Assembly: GCA_025677815.1 (NCBI GenBank)
Contig: JAIXMP010000009.1
Span: 372,001-436,000, forward strand
Direction of reading: 5' to 3'
Length of the DNA: 64,000 nt
From: Phascolomyces articulosus
Lineage: Eukaryota; Mucoromycota; Mucoromycetes; Mucorales; Lichtheimiaceae
Shown here piece after piece: positions 25,777 through 38,700 of this stretch; positions within the stretch are counted from its first letter, which is position 1; each line of letters starts with the position of its first letter. Under the pieces are notes generated by a model that worked only from the letters and a program-made list of their open reading frames with translations, was not told where the DNA came from and did no database searches. Made by a program: the position numbers and the translations under genes.

Positions 25777-28700
25777 AAAACGCTTGATTTTTGATTTGGA
25801 TCCAACATCTCCTACAAATGCAGCGCAACAGCTACCACCTCCAAGACGCCTATGGAGACTCAGCAAATTAAAAAATGAACAGATTCGGGATCAGTACACT
25901 GATCTATTCTCCACCCTTATTGCACCTATCAACACCTCAATGTTGAGCATCATTAATACAATGGAGGCAACCAATACCACAGCCACAACCGTTCATCAAG
26001 AAATCGATAAAATCACCAATGACTTCTATTCAGCTCTTTACACCTCATTGGATACTTCTTTGGGACCAACTCCAGGTGGCTATATCAGACGTACAACCTT
26101 ATGGACTGTTGAACTACAACGTTTGTGGGACCATCGCGAATTATGTTATAAAAAATGGCGCAATGGATATGGTATGAATAAACTAACATGGTGGGTACGC
26201 CATCAAGAAGCCCGGGCTAAACTTCGACGAGCAATTAGGAGCCATAGTCGAGGAACATGGAAAGACTTTTGTACCTCATTAGAAAACGATGATTATAGTA
26301 AGACCACAGCCAGAATCAAAAAAATAAAACAACGTCGCACTATTCTACCAACATTTAGCCACCCAGAGGGTCCAACTGCTGCAGCAACGGCCATGGCATC
26401 ACATTTAGAAAAGGTCTACGATGGTCACCTCCTTCCGCCACACCAACAACCTTGCCAGCATGACCAACATACACACAGCATATGTTATACAACATCCTTT
26501 TCGGACTTTCCCATTACTACTGAAACGATTACTGTTGCATTAGAACGCCTCCCAATCAAAAAAGCACCTGGCATTGACCATATCCGTGGAGAGATGTTAA
26601 AACCTCTCATAAATACTCTGACACCTTTTTTTCATCACCTTTTTTACCTTTGCTGGTGTGCTGCCTATACTCCCCTACAATGGCGTGTTGCTCAGGTCAT
26701 ACCTATCTTTAAGAAAGGCGGCCCCAGTGACCCTGCTAATTTTCGACCCATTAGCCTAACATCAGTAATCAGGAAAGTATTCGAATATTGCTTACAAGAT
26801 GAACTACGTTTATGCAGTGATGAAATTGATATCAGTCAAGGAGGTTTTCGACCTGCTCGTGGTGCCTTAGACCAGGTATTTTGCCTACAAGAATTATGCC
26901 GCATACACCAAGATCGTTTTGGTTCACCCCCAACCCTGGCCTTTCTGGATATTAAGGCAGCCTATGATACAGTGGATCGTGAAGTGGTTTGGCAACAATT
27001 ACAACACTCCCCCCTCCCCTTCTTTCCTTACTTAAAAGTCTTTTTAATGATGTTCAAATCGAAGTATTAACCTCAAATGCTATTTCACACCGTTTCTCCC
27101 TCTCAACTGGAGTCCTTCAGGGCTCTATCCTCTCTCCTTTTCTATATTCTATCTATATTAATAGTTTACCTGCCTTGCTCAGGAATGGAGGTCATGATCC
27201 TTTACTTTACAATCCCACTGCTCCAACAACCAACATTATAGATACCTCGGAGGAGGACGATAATAACGACTTTCAACCCCAACCACATATGATACGACAG
27301 CAACAAATACTTTCACTGCCTTGTTTGCTCTTTGCGGATGATGTGGTTTTGATAAGTACTCCGGATGAAATGCAACATCTGCTCAACCTCTGTGAAGAGC
27401 ATAGTAATTCCTTAGGCTACAGATGGAGCCCGCAAAAGTGTGTAATTGTGGCACCCTCCTCTTTATCCGCAACCTATAAATTGTACAATACTACCATTAC
27501 AAAAGCATCACATTTTAAATACCTAGGCGTACCATTCAATAATTGTGGCCGTATTGACAGTAAGAGACTTATAGAAGCAAACTCCTTATCTGCCATAACA
27601 AGTATGAAGGTTCTGAAATGTGTCGGTTTGAATCCTTCCGGTCTCTCCCGTCTCCTTGCTAGTCGATTGTATGCACAATTTATTAGACCCAAACTTGAAT
27701 ATGGGTTGTCAATCTCTCACCTTACCAAAACTCAAATCAAATCCCTTGATAAAGCACAAAATGATTGTATCCGAATGCTATATGGTGCCCACCGATGTTC
27801 TGAAACAAAAATCATGCGACATCTAGTTAAACTACCCAGTATGGCTGAGCGTACCACTATCTTGCAATCCAAATTCTTGTACCGTGCATACTACTTGCCT
27901 GATGATACTCTTCTCTCCACGTTGAACACTTCACTGAAGGACAACCCTCGTAGCCATTGGAATAAACTTTGTGATACGCCACTATGGAAAAGCATCCCGT
28001 CTCCACAATCCAACATCTCACAATCAACGTTCAAACAATTAACTCGACAATACTGCCAAGATACATTGGATAACATGCGCTCTGCCTTTTTTGGCTCTGT
28101 TCGGCTGTCTTGCTGCTTACCTAATATATGTATCGACCCAATCATGTGGATCCCTATGAGCAGGAAAGAACGAAGCCGATGTATCCGTTGGCGCATTGGA
28201 TGGCTTCCTAGTGGTCGCAACAAAAACTCTATCAACTGCCTATCAGCCACTCTCACCAAAAAGCATCGAATGCCTCAATATGCACCTTTGACTACACGTC
28301 CCAAGTACAACTGCTTCTGATCCACTCTCGCTTCGTTTGAACCAATTACCCAAATCCAAACCTAGCTCTCCTCACCGTATAGAACAACTCTGCACCTTTT
28401 GGCCAGTAATCTGCCAAATTCTCTCGAAAGTTGATGCACTACAACATCCCTATGCAGACAGCACTAGTTTCTTCAGTTCCCAGCCGGGCATCAGTTTTGT
28501 AAATTGGATCTCTCCTCCTCCTCTTGAAGCAAGGTAAGTCACTACTAATATCTACACTTGTACTTAAATATTTATAAAAAAAAAACCTCCATAGAGAACC
28601 TTTCACCTCATGTTAACAGGTCCCATATACTAATTGCTTAACCTATCCTCATCCTCAACTCCATATCACCACAGTCCCATACACTACTCTCCCACATTTT

Positions 28701-28832
28701 CCCTGTCCCGCGCGATATTGGGTTTTTTTCTCTCCTCCTCTTCTTAGATCTGTCTCTAACAATTATAGCCCAAAGGGCACAGTGTTAACTGAGAAATAAA
28801 TAAAAACCGATCTTTAAAAAAAAACGCTTGAT
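25777..28832 (+). mobile_element. 5'-truncated LINE (non-LTR retrotransposon) with target-site duplication
   Basis: The 12-mer AAAACGCTTGAT occurs at 25777-25788 and again at 28821-28832, flanking the element like a target-site duplication. Between them lies a reverse-transcriptase reading frame with no endonuclease domain upstream, so the element is 5'-truncated. An A-run precedes the right copy, as expected for target-primed reverse transcription. A 3' untranslated region of about 280 bp follows the last codons. The element body is therefore about 25789-28820. Confidence 0.85.
25789..28537 (+). pseudogene. Broken LINE reverse transcriptase ORF
   Basis: Segments read in order: IKKAPGIDHIRGEMLKPL; FKKGGPSDPANFRPISLTS; LAFLDIKAAYDTVDREVVW (catalytic Asp motif A); then, after a frame change in the C-rich run at about 27007-27020, GVLQGSILSPFLYSIYIN, CLLFADDVVLIS (catalytic FADD) and FKYLGVPFNNCGR. 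A second frame change near 28262 and a TGA at 28289-28291 interrupt a Zn-knuckle-like region (NCLSATLTKKH, then ECLNMHL) that continues as SDPLSLRLNQLP and ends near 28537. Catalytic motifs are intact but the frame is broken twice and stopped once, so the copy is dead. RT domains of this type copy the element's RNA at the target site. Confidence 0.85.
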
Positions 28833-29480
28833 AAAATTGCAGATTGGAAATTGACACAAGAATTTAGTGCGTATCATCTTATACATGGTAATCGACTATA
28901 AATATACCCGGTGAATTATAAAATGCCTTCTTATAATTGCACAAATATACCAGGCTAATATGAGTTGTATCTAAGCGAGATTTTATGACTTCTTATTATA
29001 TTGTCCCACTTTCTACAATCATCTCCCACCTCCTGCAACAATTTTTTTATGAAAATCCCATATTGCAAAAAGCAGAGGATGCACTGTACTTATATTATTC
29101 AACCCAACTCCCTTAATTCCAATATAAGGTTAAGATTGTGATTACAGTTGATATGTTCTACCCGTTCCATGTTAAGGAGGTTGAATAAACTGGTGGGTGG
29201 GTTTTCAGTTTTCCTGCTGCGCACACTCACAATCTAGTCTTTCAACTTCTATTTTTCTTCTTTCCCCTCTACTTTATCTACCTTATCAGCTTCATTTTTT
29301 TCCTTCTTACAATTTGATTGAATTATCACGGAGGGAATTTCTTTTTGCGGATTCGAGAGTAAAATTTTATATATTCTAAATCAATGTAACGTTTTGATTA
29401 TTGGGGTGTTTTTTGTTTGCTAATTTCACCATCCTATGTCAAATCAATATCAACTCTTTTATTCGACACCTTCGTCATAG
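28833..29480. other. Intergenic right of the LINE
   Basis: No gene supported on either strand. A short frame at 29197-29379 is low complexity. A possible acceptor GTCATAG at 29474-29480 starts the next pseudogene piece. Confidence 0.4.
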
Positions 29481-30109
29481 AAGACATTATTAGATCAGGA
29501 GTATGAACCAATGGGTATGGTGATGCCACGCTACAAAAACTGTATGGAATGTGAGGTGGACGCTTCTCCTTGCCCTTGAAAAAATGAAACACCTGGAGTC
29601 TGGTAAAGAGAGAACGATAAAAAGATCAATGAAATCATTTATTATAGCAAGGATTTTCTGCTGGAAAACGGAAGGACATTGCAATTTGTACGTAGTGGAT
29701 CCATTTACTTTTCTTTACGTTATGAGGTAATTTCACGTTAAACTGGTATTCATTTTTTATAGTTCGCTGTTTCTTTGACTACAGCACTTGAGAGTCCTAA
29801 TGACAGAATTGCAGCAATGCTGATGCACTTAATAAAATGCAAAGCTTTCATAATGTTCCCCTTCTTCTTCCTCAAGTACTAACAGCCTTGTCAAGTGAAC
29901 AGCAGAGCAACAACCAAGTATATCTTTTTTGCATCCTCACCAATATCAGTCGAAAGAGAGAAAGGATAGCTAATTCGACTTTATCGCAACGTTTACCAGA
30001 AACAACAGACTCATTAGGCTATCAACAGCGAAGACCAGTACACCTATTGCATCAAGAACCCAGTCCCAAAGGAGTGGTGCACTTTTCATTGGCTTACAAA
30101 AAGGTGTAA
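29481..30109 (+). pseudogene. Decayed multi-exon gene, unknown family
   Basis: From an acceptor-like site at 29480, one frame reads TLLDQEYEPMGMVMPRYKN and CMECEVDASPCP; with a 1-nt shift it continues LEKMKHLESGKERT; with another shift it becomes INEIIYYSKDFLLENGRTLQ and FVRSGSIYFSLRYE, ending at a donor GTAATT near 29726. After an acceptor TTTTTTATAG near 29761 come FAVSLTTALESPNDRIAAML and, in a third frame, QSFHNVPLLLPQVLTALSSE and SRKRERIANSTLSQRLPETT to a stop at 30109. The Cys pattern C-x-x-C...C suggests a former metal-binding segment. Long protein-like stretches in shifting frames with retained splice sites support a pseudogene. The family is not recognised. Confidence 0.45.
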
Positions 30110-30625
30110 TAATATGAATAAATGAATACTTTCTTTCTCATCTTTAAATTGTTGTCTTATATATTTTTTATATAATATTTACTGATCTTCCTACATTGTT
30201 ACTTGGTTAACTTGTTGAGTTTATATAAAAATGAGATGAAAGTATCTCAAGACTAATAAAACGATAAATCTACAAATGAATTTCATCACTTTATTGCAGC
30301 TCAAAAGCTATTATTACAAGATATGAGAGTGAGTTTGAAACGATATATAATACGCAGCTCATTGTTGTTATAGACTTTCGTTCTTTATAAAAAGGATAGG
30401 TATTCATGTCTTTTCATCATGTTAAGTAGTAATCTACATTTGTGCTACTACACCAACGATACTCTAGTATTTAAAACAGGGGGGGTAATAAGGAATAGTA
30501 GGTATCAGTACATTCTACAAAATTCCACGAGAAATTTCACGTCCGGTAATACAGTGAATACTAATTAATTAGAGGGATGTATATCAAGCATCCATCTTTT
30601 GTAGTGTAGTAATATAAAATGCTAC
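30110..30625. other. Intergenic
   Basis: AT-rich, no gene seen. The only notable feature is a G-run near 30480. It ends at the MITE-like element. Confidence 0.5.
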
Positions 30626-30941
30626 ATGAGCGTCCTAAAATTGCTTTCCCATATAAATGCATTTGCCAACATTTGCTGATAATTTTTTATAAGTAACCCA
30701 ATGCTTGGGATAAGTATATAAAAAAGGTAGTTCATTCAGCAATTGGATGGTTCCAAATGTTGGTCACTATAATAAATTATCAGCAAATGTTGACAAATGC
30801 TGGCAAATGCTCACAAATGTTTTTTTTAAGATTTAAAGGCTGCTAAATGTGAACAAATGCATTTCAAACATTTAAATGTTACCAAAGCCTTTAAATGTCC
30901 GCAAATGCATTTATATGGGAAAGCAATTTTAGGACGCCCAT
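30626..30941. mobile_element. MITE-like palindromic element with 37-bp perfect terminal inverted repeats
   Basis: The left end 30630-30666 (starting GCGTCCTAAAATTGC) is an exact reverse complement of 30901-30937 (ending GCAATTTTAGGACGC). Allowing one mismatch extends both arms to 30626 and 30941. The interior holds a further inverted match (CATTTGCTGATAATTT at about 30669-30684 against AAATTATCAGCAAATG at about 30774-30789) and many AAATG/CATTT words. There is no reading frame of note. Size and long inverted ends fit a non-autonomous DNA transposon. A clear target-site duplication was not found at the ends. Confidence 0.65.
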
Positions 30942-32796
30942 ATTGTAATTCCTTGATTTCTATTTTTTAAAAGTAATTTGAAGTTAAGGTTTCCAAAAGT
31001 CAATCACCATTTAATGAGCCTTGCAAATCATTTTCTTAGTAGTCTAAATTAAAAAGATATGTATACTGTACATTCTTAATTTCAGAAGCACTAAGAAAAA
31101 TCACTTCTCTTTCATACAAAAAACTTAATGCTAACTGTTCATAATGATATATGTATAAATATTTCTAAGAAGAATAAACAGAAATAAATAGTACAGGTTC
31201 AAATAAATGGTTTCTTTACTATTAACGCATATATAGAAATATTTTTTTTTCTTGAGAACAAAAAGCTCATGAAAAATATCCTTTAGCACAGAAATGTTAT
31301 GAAGACAATGTTTGATTTACAAAAAAATCTTATAAAACTAATTGGGTGAGAGAGTTTTTAGTGACATGTTACTTAGTAACTAGTGATGAATTCAATGTCT
31401 GTGAATCCCCTCTCAAATTTTTTTGTTAGCTTTGGATCCTGTGATAATATCCTAAGTCGCCGTTATTTAAGAAGTAGCTTGTTTTCAAAAAAAAAAAAAA
31501 AAACCACCAGCTTTATATAAGTGATAATCCCTTCCAAATGGTTCGTTTATAATAATATACAGTACTTACAGACATTTATACGCTTTGTTATTAATCATGT
31601 GCCACACATATCCTTATGTAATTACATTGAAGAAAGTACGATTATTTTATTATATAATCATAAATGGCTGATTATATCAATCCCAAATACCAGGAACATT
31701 CCGTTCTTTATTATAAATTTTCTTCCTTTTCAATCACACTACATACTATTAATATATCTTCTCATTCCACTGCTATATATGTGAGATGCGGGATTTGGTA
31801 CTGAATATAAAGTAACCAACAAGGACCGGTCATCGCGATAATAGTGACTCTTTTAAGAGAGAAGTAATATGGACGATTTTCTACCTTTTTGTGTGTTTAT
31901 TGAAAAACCTGTCTGTACATGCTTGAAAGCATGACGACCGTGGTATTAACTCAATAATGGTTTCTATGGTTTCTCGTCATTATTTATAATGTGACCTTGG
32001 TATGTACTGATAAATATCCTGAAATTCGGTATATAGCTTCTTACTATTATCAAGAAAGAAGATTATAATACCTTAATTGGAGAGCTATTATAGTGAGTAC
32101 AAAAAGGCTTTAAATTTGATTTTTATAAATTTTACTTTGCATTATGATAGTTATCGAGGGCTATGAGCTTTCAACAAGTTAAATTTCTACCCATTCATCC
32201 ATTTATTTATAAACTTATTGCAATTTAAATCACAGGCTCAATAGCTTACCCGATCAATAATTTACACCATGCGAAAGAACAAACTGGATCCTATCACCTC
32301 ATTCTCTCCTCAAATCCTCAAATAGACATGGCTAAAATGTATTCACTAAATTCATATAGATGTATTACTCATTATGTCAATGAGAATATCTAGTTCCTGA
32401 TCATTGTTTTTAATTATTATCTTCATTGAACATCAATAGTTCCTTCTTATCGTGTTTTATATATCTTTTATAAATCTGTCTTTTAAGATAAATAAAAAAC
32501 TTGATACATGACGAAATGAATATCAGATATTATCAGTTTTTTTAAAGAAGACTTTGCTTTTTCCAATCAAGATGATCCAAATGTAATAATAATAATAATA
32601 ATAGTAAGAAAAGAGACATACGTAAGCTTTCGATGGAAAAGTGTTGGTAGTAGTGATATATATCAATCAAATGAAATTCCGAACTTTTTCCCTCTCTCTC
32701 TCTCTCTCTTTTCCTTTTTTTTTTGCAACACCTAAAAAAACTTTACGCGAACAAAAAAGTATCATGGTCCATGATTGATCCCCTCTCTTTGGAAGC
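30942..32796. other. Intergenic and NOT1 promoter
   Basis: AT-rich, with an A-run at about 31486-31503 and an ATA repeat near 32585-32602. A CT repeat at about 32691-32709 and a T-run precede the NOT1 start, probably its core promoter. No gene was supported; a frame at 31521-31784 is low complexity. Confidence 0.5.
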
Positions 32797-35700
32797 ATGA
32801 GTAGTGGATCAGAACTTAGTATTACGAGCCCTCCCTCTTATAATTCATTACCATCACAAGCACAACGAGCAAGTCTTGTCCCAATTGTTAAGGCACAGAT
32901 CGGCTTATTATTACCCAATCTAAAATATGAAAACTATGCAAGGAACGCATTAGAGATTCGCTCGGTAAAGAACTTTCAGAGTCATATTTTATTTTCACTT
33001 TTTATTTTTCGCTTCTTCTTCTCTCTTTCTCTTTTTTTCTTGCTTCTTTTTTTTTTACTACTTCTCTTTTTCTTTCTTTCTTTTCCTTTATAAATTTATA
33101 TATATTTATATATATTATTTTATTTTCTTGTAAAATATAATAATTATATTAATTAATTACTAAACCGCCATCATCTTGGGTTTATTTTTTTATTATTTTT
33201 TTTATTATTATTTTAGTTGCTTGAAAAATTCGGAAACGAAATACGAGAACATCTTTATCGACGCATCTTAGTTGAAATCTTTAAACAACCTTTACAGGAT
33301 AAAAAACGTACACAACCTTATCTCCTACGCCTTTTAAAAGAAACAGGCACATTTGCGACAAAAGAAAATACTATCCCTTTTGCCCATTCACTGCAACAAT
33401 TCTGTCAACAAGACGCCACAACGCGTGTCGATTTGGAACTTCTCTTTGAAACTCTCAAGTTTGACGCATTTGATCAATTCGTTTTTTCTGCATCTCTTTT
33501 GATTGTTACTGATATTCAAGAAGCCATTACATTCCAAGGTAAATAAAATACTTTCAAATTATATTGTACATCTTTTTGGATTGGTTGAGGAAGAATGGAA
33601 AAACAGAAAAACAGAATACGCCATGGTGTTCAAGGTGAGAGGAGAGAGTGAGTTTATTTTATTTTGCAGGAATTTATTCTGTTTTTCTTTTTTAGCACAA
33701 AGAATAGCAACTCGAAGTATAAGTGCCGCAACAAGTATCATAGCAGAAAACAATCACCTTGGTGAATCATCACAAACACTTTCCCTGTGGGCCCTTGAAT
33801 TGATTGATACTTGCGTGAATAGCCTCGGTTCAGACGAACGAAAACAGCAAGATCTTACCCAACTGATATCAACTCTCGTAGAAAAATCGGGAGACGAACA
33901 AGAAGCAACTGCAAAAGAAATAAAGAGTAGGATTATTGAAAAAATGAACGACAAGTAAGTTTATCATAATTTATTTATCACCAGGAGGAGAGGAAAAGAA
34001 AAAGAAAAAGAAAAAGGGGAAAGGTACAATGTTTCCTTGAGAAACAGAAAGGTGGATTTATTAATTCATCTGTTTTTTCTTAATTATTCAGAGGTGGAAT
34101 TATTGAAAAACCACCATCATCATCAACAAGTGCATTGGGTACAAGGTTACTCAATGCTGGAAAAGTATGCTGTGATTCTGTGGACTCGATCCAAAATATT
34201 CTTAATGGATTAAAAGTAACAGAAAAGGATATTGGTCAAACTTTGGCAGTAATGTCACGATCACAAAATGAAAGAGATACCAAGGCACCCATGTATGGTT
34301 GGAATGTACAGAACTTTGTGACCGCAACAACAGAAGTGGTAGGTTTTCAAATTTCAAAGAGAAGGAAAAGGGTGGTGTTTGGAAAAGAGAAGAAATATAA
34401 ATGTGAAAGAAATGATGGATATCTAAACTTTCTATATGTAAATTTAGACTCCTGGTTTGGATTGGTATAAAGTCATTGAAAATCTTGATTGTGAAGACTT
34501 TTTCCTATATGATCCAGAGGGTTTGAATGTGCTTGTTCATGCTTGGCAATGTAGTCCAGAGGTATATATATATATATATATATATTTAAATAAATGGGCT
34601 TATGAGTTATTTATACAGTATAACGTGGTGAAGATATACTCAATAGGTGGTACTTGATTTTTTTATATAAATATACAGAAACAACACCCATTCCCAGTGG
34701 ACAAATTCTTTGATAAATGGAAAAATGTCAAGGGCCAAGTGAGTGCTTTATATCGAATCACCAGTGCACCAACCAGCCTTGTCGATGTGTCAGCAAGCTC
34801 GAAAAGAAAAATTGTGGATATGGAAGATTTCAAATCATGCTCGAGAGAAACTCGGTCCATGGCATTACAGCTTGTACAAAGTCAACTTAATTCATTGGAT
34901 CTGATTGAATGCGTGTTGAATTTGGGAGAAGATAATCCGACAGAGGATGTTCAATTGTTTCTGGACATGTTACTTCATCAAAGTCCTGAATTAATTTTTT
35001 TGGGATTGATACAAATTCAGGTAAACGAGGAAAAAAAAAGACAAACACGCCATTGAGAATGCGTAAAAATAACCAACTTGGGTGTTATATGGTCTTCTTG
35101 AAATTACATAGCCTATCAAGCAATCTTTACATGCTACTTTGTTAAAGCAGTTATTGATGCACTATCTAACTGGTAGTCCAAGCAGTTCATTGGTCCTGGC
35201 CAAGGCACAACAAGGGAATCCAGATCTCTTAAGACAAGGGTTTGTCGAAAAGTATAATAATGATCCAAAATCGTTGACGCGTATAATGGATATTGTGATG
35301 GATTTACAGGTACGATTGTTATTGCTTTTTTTTTGAACAAAAAGGAATGTTTATTTGGAAGGATTACAATGAAGAATTATTTTGGACTCAACGTGGTTGA
35401 AAACAAAACCAATACAAATAGATATTCCCTGATATTATGGGCGATTTACCTTTCTTTATGGCCATGGATATGGCAGCTTTGGCTTCACGACGACAGCATC
35501 TGAATTTGGCAAAATGGCTTTATGAGACTCTATTATCTGGCAAAGAAGGCCTTGTTCGAGCAGCTATCGAATTCCTTGACCAGAAAGTTGTTGCTGAACA
35601 GAAACGAAACGATCCAAACACTCCACTTACAACCATTCCCTTGTCCTTGGATACAGTTGCCACGTTTTTGAAGATTATATCTGAATGGTAATATATTCTG

Positions 35701-38700
35701 TTGTGATGGGAAAAAATGGATTATAAATTTAGTGATAAAGGCAATATGTCGGTTTTTTTACTCATACCTTAAATTTTTAATGGTCTATAGTCAATTGGAT
35801 CCCACGGAACAAGGTTTATTAAAAGAAGTGCAAGCCAAAAGTTTCAGAGTATACCCCGACTTGGCCAACGCCGGAATTCAGCTTGATATGAATACTATTT
35901 CAGCAGGAGCAACATCAACAACTGCAACTGGAGCCAGTAGTAGTGGTGGAGGACCTACCAGTGCAGCAACAGAGGAATCTCATGCTGTGTCCCCGGAAAT
36001 AGAATCCGAAGCCAACGAATATTATGTTCAATTATACAGTGGTACACTCACCATGGATCAAATGATTGATTTACTCATGCGTTTCAGTTCATCGTCTGTC
36101 AAGCATGAAAATGACGTTTACAAGTGCATCATCCACAATATTCTTGACGAATATCATTTTTTCACAAAATACCCCGACAAAGAATTATCTATTACTGCCA
36201 ATTTGTTTGGTGCAATGATTCAGAATCGATTAATGCCACCCACAGCCTTGTCCATTGCCTTACGACTTGTGATTGATGCGTTACAAAACCATGAACCTGG
36301 ATCAAAAATGTCAAACTTTGGCATCCAAGCATTATTACGTTTCAAGGGTCAAATACCTGAATGGCCTGATTATTGTCAACAATTGTTGCAAATCAAATAT
36401 TTGGAACAAGCTAGTCCAGATCTTGTTCAGTTTATACGACGTGCATTGCAACAACAACCGCAACAGGATTCTAATAATAGCAATGGAGTATCAGCAACCG
36501 CTGCGGTGGGTGCACAGCCAACCATGCCAGATAATAATGCTGTAAGAGGCGGTAAAGGTTTATCCATTACAGGTGCAGGTAATGGGGATGAGCGATCCGT
36601 GCCTGATCCTGTCTTTACAGCCCTCTATGTTCCTGAAGTCCCATATGATGGTACCAATGATTATACCACACCAGATGAATCGATTCAAGACAAGATTTTA
36701 TTTATCATTAACAACATTGCCCGTGATAATTTTGAATCAAAGTTGGACGATTTGAAGCAACAATTGGAAATATCCTTTTATCAGTGGTTTAGCGATTATC
36801 TTGTTGTCAAGCGCGCAAGTATTGAACCAAATTATCACGAATTGTATCTGTTGTTATTAGACGCCTTGGAGAGTCCTCTATTGTATAGACATGTTCTTCG
36901 AGAAACCTATGTGAATATCAAGATTCTTTTAAATTCTGCGAAGACAGCAACCTCGTCGAACGAGCGTAGTCTTCTTAAAAATTTGGGAGCCTGGTTGGGT
37001 GGATTGACTCTAGCAAAAAATCGACCGATCAAACAAAAGAATGTTTCTTTCAAGGTAAGAGAAAAAGGCTTTATTTGTGTGTTTATGTACATTTTGGATC
37101 ATGATCATTGAGGGTTGCAAATTGATATAAATCATGGTGCACAATACTAATAAATGAAAAATAGGATCTGCTGCTTGAAGGATATGACAACAAACGATTG
37201 ATTGTGGTCATTCCTTTTGTTTGCAAGGTTCTTGAACAAGGTGCTAAGAGTCGTGTATTTAGACCACCTAATCCATGGCTGATGGCAGTTTTAAAACTGC
37301 TTGTTGAACTCTATCATTCAGCCGATCTTCGGTTGAATTTGAAATTCGAAATTGAAGTATTATGCAAGAGCCTCAATGTCGAGTTAGATGGTAAGCCAGA
37401 GGGAGTGGGAAACAAAAACAGAGAAACAAAAGAAAGATGGCTTATAAAAGTATAAATGTAATAGAAATTGAACCTACATCTTTGCTTCATGCTGAGCGTC
37501 CAAAGCAAAAAGCTGTCTCAGTTGCTGGTAGACTGGGTGAACACAACCTAGCAGCTACACCTGGAAAGCTCATAGCCGCTTCCTCGGTGCATACCGCTGG
37601 CTCGGATGCAGAGGCTGGACTTTCATCTCAAGCTGAACCAGAGTTATCTACGATGCTTGCTGAAATTGCACCTTATATTACCTTTAACTCCCAAATCAAT
37701 ATGTACAGTACTGAACCTGATTTGAGACGTATGGTCGTTCAATCTATCATTCAAAGTATTCGAGAGGTAAAAAAGAAACTTATAACTTAACTATAAAGTC
37801 GAATTACCTTTTCCAGTTGCATTTATTGATTTTTATATTTTTTTTATTAGGTTGTCAATGCTATTGTGGAAAGATCAGTTAGCATTGCTGCATTATCTAC
37901 GCGAGATATTGTTGCTAAAGACTTTGCTTTGGATCCAGATGAAGAAAAGATGCGTGAGGCTGCTCATATGATGGTGTCAGGATTGGCGAGTGGTTTTGCT
38001 ATTGTAACATGCAAGGAATCGTTGAAACCTACCTTGGTTTCTGGTTTGCTTGCTGTGTTTGTCCATCACGGTATTGCTGATGTATGTATAAAATCAGATT
38101 GTGGAACAGTGAAAAAACAGCGCTGTAAAGAAGGAAAAACATATTTTGAGGAAAATCAATGGCTTATATATTTATATCCATTTTTTTAATAGGCACTTGC
38201 TGAACAGGCCGCTCTTGTTACTGCAGCAGATAATATGGAATTGGCATGTGTTGTTGTTGAACGAGTAACAATTCATAAAGCGAAAACCCAAGTGGATCGT
38301 GCGCTCATGGAATCTTATACTACACGCCGTAATCATCGCGAACAACGGCCAGATCAAACATTTATTGACCCAGAATATGCATCGATGGCTCGCTATGTAG
38401 CCAGACTTCCTCCTCCTCTTCGAATTACACCTGGTGGTGTTCAACCAGGATATCTCGGCGTCTATGAAGAGTTTGCAAGACTTCCTCGAATTAAGTCAGT
38501 GAACAACACGGGTAATGATGGTCTTGTTGACAATCAAAGTGGAATGGATCATTATTCTAGTCCAGGTCCAATGACACCCGGTGGTAATATCAGCCATACT
38601 GGACGATACGATACCTTATCTATGCAGCAAGGGTCTCAAGGCGGCCCAGCTAACAGCGCTCAAATCATCGAACGTACAGCTCATCTTGTGGCAGAGTTGA

